Below are positions 1 through 6,271 of a stretch of 15,763 nt of DNA, piece after piece. Below the pieces are notes generated by a model. The model was not told the DNA's origin, made no database searches, and saw only the letters and a list, made by a program, of their open reading frames with translations. Position 1 is the first letter of the stretch. Each line of letters starts with the position of its first letter. The position numbers were made by a program, and so were the translations under genes. The stretch spans positions 1 through 15,763 of the forward strand of contig CAZPAV010000056.1 in assembly GCA_964584755.1 (NCBI GenBank), read 5' to 3'. The stretch is from CAZPAV01 sp964584755. Its GTDB lineage: Bacteria > Actinomycetota > Acidimicrobiia > Spongiisociales > UBA5794.

Positions 1-28
1 TCCAAGCTGGAGACGGCAGACCCGCTGC

Positions 29-634
29 TCAGGAGCCTCGTGGGCTCGGAGGTGGGTATGAGAGCCCGACCTCGGGGCGCGCCGGGACGGTGACGAGCCC
101 GAGACGATCACCCCCGGCCCCCACCCATCGCTCCCGCCAACCCGCCCCGCTGCGCATCGCCAGCGCCACCGGGAGGTCGTCGAGGAGCTCGTTGGCGAGG
201 ATCACCCCGGCGAATCGTGCCGGGAGCTCCTCCAGGCGCTCGTGGATCCGGTCGGGGGGGAGGACGTCCGCCAGCGCCCTCCGCGCCGCCGGCGACGCCT
301 CGACGGCGTGCGCCCGGACGCCGGCGACCGGGGAGTCCGGCCCGAGGAGGGACCGAAGCAGCGACCCGGAGCCGGCGCCCACCTCGACGACGCGGAGCCG
401 TTCCCCCGCCCCCACCCGGTCGCGCTCGGCGGCGACGAACCGGGCGATCATCCGGCCGAACCACGGACTCACCTCCGGACTCGTGAGGAAGTCGCCGCCC
501 TTCGTCGAGCGCAGCGGCCCGGTCGCGAAGAACCCCGCCTCGGGGTCGTAGAGGCAGGCGGCCATGAACTCCTCGAAGGGCATGGGGCCCGTCCGGCGCA
601 CGTGCTCGAGGATCCGGTGGTGGAGCGGCGTCAC
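29..634 (-). CDS. MidA/NDUFAF7-family SAM-dependent methyltransferase (DUF185), C-terminally truncated
   Basis: The 201-residue product has the N-terminal half of the DUF185/COG1565 family. Residues 26-36 (ACLYDPEAGFF) and 47-64 (GDFLTSPEVSPWFGRMIA) are family hallmarks. Residues 82-92 (VVEVGAGSGSL) form the SAM-binding glycine loop, and 148-156 (NELLDDLPV) is the family's conserved active-region motif. Family members usually run to about 350-400 residues, and the C-terminal half is missing: homology seems to stop near residue 189, and a short tail with weaker codon bias leads to TGA at 29-31. The start is GTG at 634, with no strong ribosome binding site. The eukaryotic relative NDUFAF7 symmetrically dimethylates an arginine of the complex I 49-kDa subunit (NuoD homologue). 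Because the nuo operon lies upstream on the same strand, a role in complex I assembly is a reasonable inference. Family assignment is firm; activity of this short form is doubtful. Confidence 0.8.
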   Translation of the reverse strand: MTPLHHRILEHVRRTGPMPFEEFMAACLYDPEAGFFATGPLRSTKGGDFLTSPEVSPWFGRMIARFVAAERDRVGAGERLRVVEVGAGSGSLLRSLLGPDSPVAGVRAHAVEASPAARRALADVLPPDRIHERLEELPARFAGVILANELLDDLPVALAMRSGAGWRERWVGAGGDRLGLVTVPARPEVGLSYPPPSPRGS

Positions 635-654
635 GACGGAGAGCCTACGACCTG

Positions 655-684
655 GGGGGCGCGGGGCCTCCGCCCCACGCCCCC
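655..684 (-). terminator. GC-rich hairpin after the surface-protein gene, candidate terminator
   Basis: Bases 655-667 and 672-684 form an inverted repeat of 13 bp with one mismatch around a 4-base loop (668-671). It lies in the 71-base gap between the surface-protein stop (706) and the methyltransferase start (634). No T-tract follows on the minus strand, so it is an atypical intrinsic terminator; high-GC actinobacteria often have such hairpins. It could instead be an attenuating or mRNA-stabilising hairpin. Confidence 0.4.
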
Positions 685-705
685 GTCCTCCACGCCGTCT
701 CCGGA

Positions 706-2907
706 TCAGTCGGTCTCGCCCCGGCGCCGGGTCCCGAAGAGGATGGCGGCACCGAAACCGAGGAGCATGAGCGCCACGATGAGCAGCAGGTCACTGTCGA
801 GACCCGTCTTCGGCAACGCGTCCGCGAGACCGAAGTCGTTGTCGAGGTTCGACTCCCCGTCGGAGAGGAACAACGTGAACGAACCCGGCGTCGTCAGCGC
901 CCCGCTCACCGACGACATGACGAGCTCGACCTTGTAGTTCCCCGACGGGAGCGCCGAGAACAGGTACTTCCCGTCGGCGTTCGTCGTCTGATACGACACC
1001 TCACTCGTGTCGAGGTTCGTGAGCTTCACCTTCGCTCCGGAGATCCCCGCCTCACCGGAGTCCTGCACGCCGTTCTTGTTCACGTCGTGCCAGACCGTGT
1101 CCCCGATGAGGGCGCTGGCGGCGACCACGGTCACCACCTCGGGATCGCTGTCGGTCACCTGCCCCCCGACGAGCGGCGTCCCCACCACGTCGGCGACGTT
1201 GGTGAAGGAATCCACGACGTTCGTCACCTCACAGGTGTACGTCACGGAGGCACCCACGGCGAGATCCCCGACGACCCGATCGCAATCGGGCGCCAGCGCG
1301 TCGGTCACCGTCACATCGGTCAGATCCACCCCACCGGTGTTCGTCACCACGATCTCGAAGAGCGCGGTACCACCCAGCTCCACGAACCCCCCCGGATTCG
1401 TCAGCGTCTTCGTGATGTCGATCGCCGGGGTGACCCCCAGGTAATGCGACGGATCCGTATCCGACACCNNNNNNNNNNNNNNNNNNNNNNNNNNNNNNNN
1501 NNNNNNNNNNNNNNNNNNNNNNNNNNNNNNNNNNNNNNNNNNNNNNNNNNNNNNNNNNNNNNNNNNNNCCGGAGCCGCATCGGCATCCACACCGTTGGTC
1601 GCCTTCTCGATGTCGATCGCCGGGGTGACCCCCAGGTAATGCGACGGATCCGTATCCGACACCTGACCACCCGTATCCGGCACGTCCGCCGTCACCGAAC
1701 CCGTGTTCGCGTACTGACCCGACACCGCCGTCCCCGACGCCGTGTAGGTCCACACCTCACCCGGATTCAGCAACCCGTCACCGTCGTCACCCGTCGGACC
1801 GGAGACCGTCACCCCCTGATCATCCGACACCACCACGTTCGACAGATCCACGTCACCGGTGTTCGTCACCACGTAGGTCCACGTCACCGCATCACCCACC
1901 GCCACCACCGGCCCCGGAGCCGCATCGGCATCCACACCGTTGGTCGCCTTCTCGATGTCGATCGCCGGATCGGGGATCTGGGTGAAGGCCGCACACAGGG
2001 CGATGATGCTGTTGACGCTGTTGCTCGGCGCCCCCACGGCCGAGGGGTGCTGGGCGAGGATGGAGGTGGCCGCCGTCGTCAGATGGACGAGCGGGTCGAC
2101 GGTGGCGGTGAGCAGATCCTGATCGCCGGGCAGGTCGGGCAGGAACGGCGACGTGTAGATGGTGCCGCCGCCGTCGGAGACCTGGATCCGGTACTGCTCC
2201 TCGTTCTGGCCCTGGCCCCCCTTGGCGACGTGATCGTCGTAGGAGGCGAGGGCGAGCCGGTAGTAACCGGCGGGGATGCTCGTCGCGAAGGGTCCCTCCG
2301 TCCGGTAGGGATGGCGGTCGAGCAACAGCCCGGCGAACCCGTCGGGGACCCCCATGCTCACCACGTAATCGCCCCCGAGGGGACAGAACAGCGTCCCGGC
2401 GTACCAGGAGTCGTCCGTGGCCTGCACGACCTGCTGGTCGGGATCGAGGGCCGTGGCGGTCGCGGTGTTGGCGTACTGCCCCGCGGTGCCCGTGTCCCAG
2501 AAGGCGACCCCGGAGGCGGTGAACACCCACGCCTCGCCGGGATCGAGGATCCCGTCGTCGTTCGTGTCTCCGCTCTGGTAGACGGGAGTCGGCGCCGGAT
2601 CCGGGGGAGGGACGCTATCGACGACCGAGAGGCCCGTCAGCGGGACGGTTCCCGTGTTCGTCACGGTGTAGCTCCACGTCACGGTGTCGGTCACGTGGAT
2701 CGATGATCCGGGCGCCGCGGTCACGTGCTGCCCGTTCGTCGTCTTCGTCAACGTCATGGCGGCGATGCCGCCCTGGTCGCCCCCGTCGGGCGCGACCGCC
2801 TGTGCCGCGGTGTCGACGGCGAGGACCGCCAGCACCATGAGGAACGTCACCCCGAGGATGAGGATCCTGTCGAGCCTGCCCCGCCCGTCAGCTCGTCGTG
2901 CCACCAT
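706..2907 (-). CDS. Sortase-anchored surface protein with DUF11-like repeats and an SdrD-B-like domain (contains assembly gap)
   Basis: As assembled the product has 733 residues, 34 of them unknown. The start is ATG at 2907, five bases after a strong GGGAGG site; a longer frame to 3012 has no support. Residues 1-37 are a signal peptide (basic start, hydrophobic 14-30, likely cleavage after AQA). Residues 50-171 are a first DUF11-like Ig-fold domain with the TNTG motif and a DTNDDGILDPGE acidic loop. Residues 172-312 are a unique domain I do not recognise, containing two cysteines. Residues 315-429 and 430-494 are near-identical repeats, the second interrupted by the gap. Residues 495-598 are a diverged DUF11-like domain. 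Residues 599-693 resemble SdrD-B/Cna-B domains (GDTVWHDVNKNGVQDSGE). LPKTG at 698, a hydrophobic helix and an RRR-containing tail form a sortase sorting signal. It is therefore likely cell-wall anchored, perhaps an adhesin or envelope component. The partner sortase is not in the window. Confidence 0.85.
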   Translation of the reverse strand: MVARRADGRGRLDRILILGVTFLMVLAVLAVDTAAQAVAPDGGDQGGIAAMTLTKTTNGQHVTAAPGSSIHVTDTVTWSYTVTNTGTVPLTGLSVVDSVPPPDPAPTPVYQSGDTNDDGILDPGEAWVFTASGVAFWDTGTAGQYANTATATALDPDQQVVQATDDSWYAGTLFCPLGGDYVVSMGVPDGFAGLLLDRHPYRTEGPFATSIPAGYYRLALASYDDHVAKGGQGQNEEQYRIQVSDGGGTIYTSPFLPDLPGDQDLLTATVDPLVHLTTAATSILAQHPSAVGAPSNSVNSIIALCAAFTQIPDPAIDIEKATNGVDADAAPGPVVAVGDAVTWTYVVTNTGDVDLSNVVVSDDQGVTVSGPTGDDGDGLLNPGEVWTYTASGTAVSGQYANTGSVTADVPDTGGQVSDTDPSHYLGVTPAIDIEKATNGVDADAAPXXXXXXXXXXXXXXXXXXXXXXXXXXXXXXXXXXVSDTDPSHYLGVTPAIDITKTLTNPGGFVELGGTALFEIVVTNTGGVDLTDVTVTDALAPDCDRVVGDLAVGASVTYTCEVTNVVDSFTNVADVVGTPLVGGQVTDSDPEVVTVVAASALIGDTVWHDVNKNGVQDSGEAGISGAKVKLTNLDTSEVSYQTTNADGKYLFSALPSGNYKVELVMSSVSGALTTPGSFTLFLSDGESNLDNDFGLADALPKTGLDSDLLLIVALMLLGFGAAILFGTRRRGETD
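1426..1965 (-). repeat. Tandem 345-bp repeat within the surface-protein gene, second copy interrupted by the gap
   Basis: Copy 1 occupies 1621-1965 and encodes 115 residues from AIDIEK to LGVTP. Copy 2 is seen only at its two ends, 1569-1620 and 1426-1468. Each end is base-for-base identical to copy 1: 1569-1623 equals 1914-1968, and 1414-1468 equals 1609-1663, 55 bases each at an offset of 345 or 195. Such identity at silent positions implies recent duplication or gene conversion. It also explains why the assembler could not cross the region. Confidence 0.9.
1469..1568. other. Assembly gap of 100 N
   Basis: Exactly 100 N, the usual placeholder for a scaffold gap of unknown length. If a single repeat copy is interrupted, 250 bases are really missing. 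If more copies were collapsed, the number is 250 plus a multiple of 345. Both 100 and 250 leave a remainder of 1 on division by 3, so the reading frame happens to stay open across the placeholder. Confidence 0.95.
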
Positions 2908-3075
2908 CTCTGCCTCCCTTGGGCACGTCCGTGCGTGCCGTCGTTCCCCCACGGGAAGGCGCGAGCCGCCGTCGACCGGAGCCGACCGGATCGCCTTCCC
3001 ACTCTCTCCCACTCTCGTCGTCCCGCACCCGCCTGCCCGGGTGGGTGCCGGTCACTGCTATACGTGGTCGCTCCA

Positions 3076-3105
3076 ATCCTATCCGTGGTCGCCAGGGAGA
3101 TCCAA
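3076..3105 (-). promoter_or_regulatory. Candidate promoter of the surface-protein gene
   Basis: On the minus strand, TTGGAT (3100-3105) and TAGGAT (3076-3081) are separated by 18 bases. They resemble housekeeping -35 and -10 boxes. Transcription would start near 3069, giving a long leader of about 160 bases before the ATG at 2907. The 260-base gap between nuoN and this gene, with a hairpin after nuoN, fits an independent transcription unit. This is a pattern match only. Confidence 0.35.
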
Positions 3106-3134
3106 CCGGCCACGGACCCATTCCAGCACGTCAC

Positions 3135-3157
3135 GCGGGGACTAGTCCACTCCCCGC
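3135..3157 (-). terminator. Hairpin after nuoN, candidate terminator of the nuo operon
   Basis: GCGGGGA at 3135-3141 pairs perfectly with TCCCCGC at 3151-3157 around a 9-base loop. It begins 10 bases beyond the nuoN stop codon. A clear T-tract is absent, as is common in high-GC genomes. Its position at the end of an 11-gene operon supports the call. Confidence 0.45.
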
Positions 3158-3167
3158 GGCGGATCGG

Positions 3168-4667
3168 TCAGGGACCGAAGGCGAGAAACCCGGTCGTGAA
3201 CCGGGTCAGGGAGGCGACGAGACCCGGCAGGATCCCGATGACGAGGATGCCCACCGTGGTGATCCCGAGGGCGAGGGAGAGCGCAGGTCCCACCGTGACC
3301 CGCCGGGCCGCGGCCTCGTCGACTCCGGCCGGGATCGCATCGAAGAACGCGGCCTTCACCGGCTTGGCGTAGTAGTAGACCGCCACCACCGAGTTGAGGG
3401 CGGCGATCACGGCGATGGTGTACCCCCACCCGTTGGCGAGCCCGATCGTGGCCTGGAACATGGCGAACTTGGCGAACCATCCACCGAGCGGCGGGATGCC
3501 GGCGAGCGAGAAGAAGAAGACGCCGAGCATGGCGGCGAGACCCGGCGCGTGGCGGGAGAGTCCGGCCCAGGCGTCGAGCTCGGCGGTCCCCACCTTGGGG
3601 AGCGTCGCGATGACCACGGCGAAGGCACCGGTCGTCATCACCGCGTAGACGAGGAGATACGTCACGGTGGCGGAGAACGCCTGGCCCAGGTCCCCGGTGC
3701 CGGCGGCGGCCGCACCGAAGGGGGCGAGCATGAACCCCGCATGGGCGATCGAGGAGTACCCGAGGAGCCGGACGATGTCCGTCTGCCGGACGGCGACGAT
3801 GTTGCCGATCGTCATGGACAGGGCGGCGACGAGCCACAGCACCGGTCCCCACACCTCACGAACGTTGGGGAAGGCGAAGTACGTCACCGCGAGGAGCCCC
3901 ACGAACCCGGCCGTCTTCGAGCCCACCGCGAGCCACGCCGTCACCGGCGTGGGTGCTCCCTGATACGTGTCCGGCGTCCAGAAGTGGAACGGCACCGCCG
4001 AGACCTTGAAGCCGAAGCCGAGGAGGATGAAGACGACCCCCAACGTGAAGAGCGGCGTGTCGGTGATCCCCGCCGGGGCGGCCGCCAGCTCGGAGAAGAG
4101 CTGGGTCCCGGTGAGACCGTAGACGAGGCTCACGCCGAAGAGCAGGAGGGCCAGCGCCAGGACGCCCGAGATGAAGAACTTCAACGACGCCTCGTTGGAC
4201 CGCTCGTCCCCCTTCCGCCATCCGGCGAGGAGGAAGCCCGGTCCGGAGACGAGCTCGAGACCGACGACGATCGTGATGAAGTCGCGAGCCGAGGCCATGA
4301 CGACCGCGCCGAGCGCCGCGGCGAGGAGCAGGAAGTAGTACTCGCCCTCGTGGTACCGGTCCCGCTCCAACTCGGCGACCGAGAGGAGCAGCGCGGCGAA
4401 CACGGTGAGGAGGAAGACCCCCTTGAGGACGAGGGCGAAACCGTCGACGACGTAGGACCCACCGAAGAGGACCCGGGTCGTGTCGGCGCATCCGGAGAGG
4501 GCGGGGCAGAAGGCCAGGGTGAGGAGGGGGAGGAACGCCGCGAGGATGCCCACCATCCCGGTCACCGCGACCCAGTACTTGCGTCGGGTGACGAGATCGA
4601 CCACGAGCACGGCGACGACGGTCGCGGCGAGGAGGATCTCGGGGAGGAGGGCGTGGTAGTCGATCAC
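3168..4667 (-). CDS. nuoN: NADH-quinone oxidoreductase-type complex I subunit N
   Basis: A 499-residue polytopic antiporter-like subunit at the inner part of the membrane arm, one of three proton-pumping subunits. The key charged residues of the family are present: Glu138 (GLELVSGPG), Lys221 (GFGFKVSAVPFHFWTPDTYQG), Lys251 (GSKTAGF) and the late lysine in GGWFAKFAMFQA. The length matches the family. The start is GTG at 4667, four bases beyond the nuoM stop; the nearby ATG at 4672 is out of frame and closes after two codons. It is the last gene of the operon and is followed by a hairpin. Translation is probably coupled to nuoM. Confidence 0.97.
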   Translation of the reverse strand: MIDYHALLPEILLAATVVAVLVVDLVTRRKYWVAVTGMVGILAAFLPLLTLAFCPALSGCADTTRVLFGGSYVVDGFALVLKGVFLLTVFAALLLSVAELERDRYHEGEYYFLLLAAALGAVVMASARDFITIVVGLELVSGPGFLLAGWRKGDERSNEASLKFFISGVLALALLLFGVSLVYGLTGTQLFSELAAAPAGITDTPLFTLGVVFILLGFGFKVSAVPFHFWTPDTYQGAPTPVTAWLAVGSKTAGFVGLLAVTYFAFPNVREVWGPVLWLVAALSMTIGNIVAVRQTDIVRLLGYSSIAHAGFMLAPFGAAAAGTGDLGQAFSATVTYLLVYAVMTTGAFAVVIATLPKVGTAELDAWAGLSRHAPGLAAMLGVFFFSLAGIPPLGGWFAKFAMFQATIGLANGWGYTIAVIAALNSVVAVYYYAKPVKAAFFDAIPAGVDEAAARRVTVGPALSLALGITTVGILVIGILPGLVASLTRFTTGFLAFGP

Positions 4668-4671
4668 CGCA

Positions 4672-6255
4672 TCAGCCCCCGAACGCCTTGCTCACGAGCG
4701 CGACGACCGCGTCGTTCGTCGCCCCGAACACGAGGTTCGGGTACACCCCGATCGCCAGCGTCCCGATGACGAGCGGGGCCCAGGCCAACCACTCGTACCC
4801 GTCGACGTCGTGGAAGGTCCGCCCCGCCCACTCCTTGGCGGGCTCCCCGAAGTTCACCGAGCGCAGCATCCACAGCATGTAGCCGGAGGTGAGGACGGTG
4901 CCGACCGCCCCCACCACCATGAAGGTCCGGAAGTATCCGGTGTCGAGACCGGCGAGCGGGCGGAAGGAGGCCATGAGGGCCATGAACTCCCCCCAGAAAC
5001 CGGCCAGCGCCGGCAACCCGAGGGAGGCCATCGCGGCGAAGCCGAGGAGGACCCCCATGACCGGCATGAGCTTGAGGTTCCCGCCGAGGCGACCCATGTC
5101 CCGGGTGTGGTAGCGATGAGCCATGGAGCCGGCGATGAAGAACAGCAGACCCGTGATGAGGCCATGGGCGACCATGCCGATGATCGCGGCGTTGAGGCCG
5201 ATCGGCGTCAGGGTGGCGATCCCGAGCATGACGAACCCCATGTGCCCCACCGAGGAGTAGGCGATGAGCCGCTTCATGTCGCTCTGCGCCAGGCACGCCA
5301 GGGACCCGTAGATGATCCCGACCACGGCCAGGAGCCCGATGAACCAGGCCCAGCGGTGCGCCTCGGCCGGCAGGATGGGGATGGCGATCCGCACGAAGCC
5401 GTACGTCCCCAACTTCAGGAGCACCGCGGCGAGGATCACCGACCCGATCGTCGGCGCCGCGGTGTGGGCGTCGGGGAGCCAAGTGTGGAGCGGCCACATG
5501 GGCACCTTGACCGCGAAGCCGAGGAAGAGGGCGAGGAAGACCCAGAAGGCGAACACCCCCGCGAACCGTCCCGCCGCTCCGAGCTCGGCGAGCCGGAGGA
5601 TGTCGAAGGTGCGCTCGCTGAGGACGGCCCCCGAGCGGAAGTAGAGGGCGAGGAAGCCGAGGAGCATGAACGCCGACCCGAAGAGGGTGAAGACGAAGAA
5701 CTTGATCGAGGCGTACAGCCGCATCTCGATCTCCCAGCCGAACACCGGGACCCGGCGAATCCCCCGATCCCCCCAGATCCCGATCATGAAGTACATGGGG
5801 AGAAGGACGACCTCGAAGAAGAGGAAGAAGAGGATGAGGTCGAGGGCGGCGAAGGTGCCCGTCATTCCCACGGCGAGGATGAGCGTGAGCGCCAGGAGCA
5901 GCTTCGGATCGTGCGGCTCCGGCCAGTGGTTCCAGGAGTAGATCACCACGAGCACGGTGATCACCACCGAGAGGAGCACGAGGGGCAGGCTGATGCCGTC
6001 GATGCCGATGTGGAACCGGGCGTTGATCGAGGTGATCCAGGGAACGTCGACGCCGAACTGCAGCTCGGAGGCCCGTCCGTAGTCGAAGCGCACGGCGAGG
6101 AGCACACCCGAGACGAGGGCCCCGAGTGCGGAGAGCAGGGCGACCCACTTCAGCGCGGCCTCCTGGGCACGCGGGATGGCCAGCACGATCACGGCACCGA
6201 TGAGCGGCAGGAAGATCGTGAGACCCAACCCCCAGCCGCCGTCGAACCACTCCAT
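4672..6255 (-). CDS. nuoM: Complex I subunit M (proton-pumping membrane subunit)
   Basis: A 527-residue multi-spanning antiporter-like subunit. Conserved pumping residues are visible: Glu148 (FFEVVLLPMYFMIGIWG), Lys250 in the broken helix (AVKVPMWPLHTWLPDAHT), Lys281 (LLKLGTYGF), His338 (SSVGHMGF) and Glu423 (GFWGEFMAL). The motif usually read HTEAPT is HTAAPT here, a mild substitution. The start is ATG at 6255 with GGAGGAG seven bases upstream. It lies 16 bases after nuoL and 4 bases before nuoN. Confidence 0.97.
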   Translation of the reverse strand: MEWFDGGWGLGLTIFLPLIGAVIVLAIPRAQEAALKWVALLSALGALVSGVLLAVRFDYGRASELQFGVDVPWITSINARFHIGIDGISLPLVLLSVVITVLVVIYSWNHWPEPHDPKLLLALTLILAVGMTGTFAALDLILFFLFFEVVLLPMYFMIGIWGDRGIRRVPVFGWEIEMRLYASIKFFVFTLFGSAFMLLGFLALYFRSGAVLSERTFDILRLAELGAAGRFAGVFAFWVFLALFLGFAVKVPMWPLHTWLPDAHTAAPTIGSVILAAVLLKLGTYGFVRIAIPILPAEAHRWAWFIGLLAVVGIIYGSLACLAQSDMKRLIAYSSVGHMGFVMLGIATLTPIGLNAAIIGMVAHGLITGLLFFIAGSMAHRYHTRDMGRLGGNLKLMPVMGVLLGFAAMASLGLPALAGFWGEFMALMASFRPLAGLDTGYFRTFMVVGAVGTVLTSGYMLWMLRSVNFGEPAKEWAGRTFHDVDGYEWLAWAPLVIGTLAIGVYPNLVFGATNDAVVALVSKAFGG

Positions 6256-6271
6256 CTCGTTGCTCCTCCCG

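Noticed and set aside
242..937. Plus-strand frame across the methyltransferase and surface-protein 3' ends
   Set aside because: It crosses a hairpin and two convincing minus-strand genes, and has no family features.
1414..1968. Regular repeats considered as a CRISPR array
   Set aside because: The period is 345 bp, in frame, and encodes an Ig-like domain with no spacer structure.
1087..2706. Long plus-strand open frame (539 codons) opposite the surface-protein gene
   Set aside because: It is Arg/His/Gly-rich with repeats mirroring the minus-strand gene, and has no recognisable domain or ribosome site. It is an antisense shadow created by high GC.
3139..3148. Perfect 10-base palindrome GGACTAGTCC
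   Set aside because: It lies within the hairpin after nuoN. It is too short and isolated to call an operator or attachment site.
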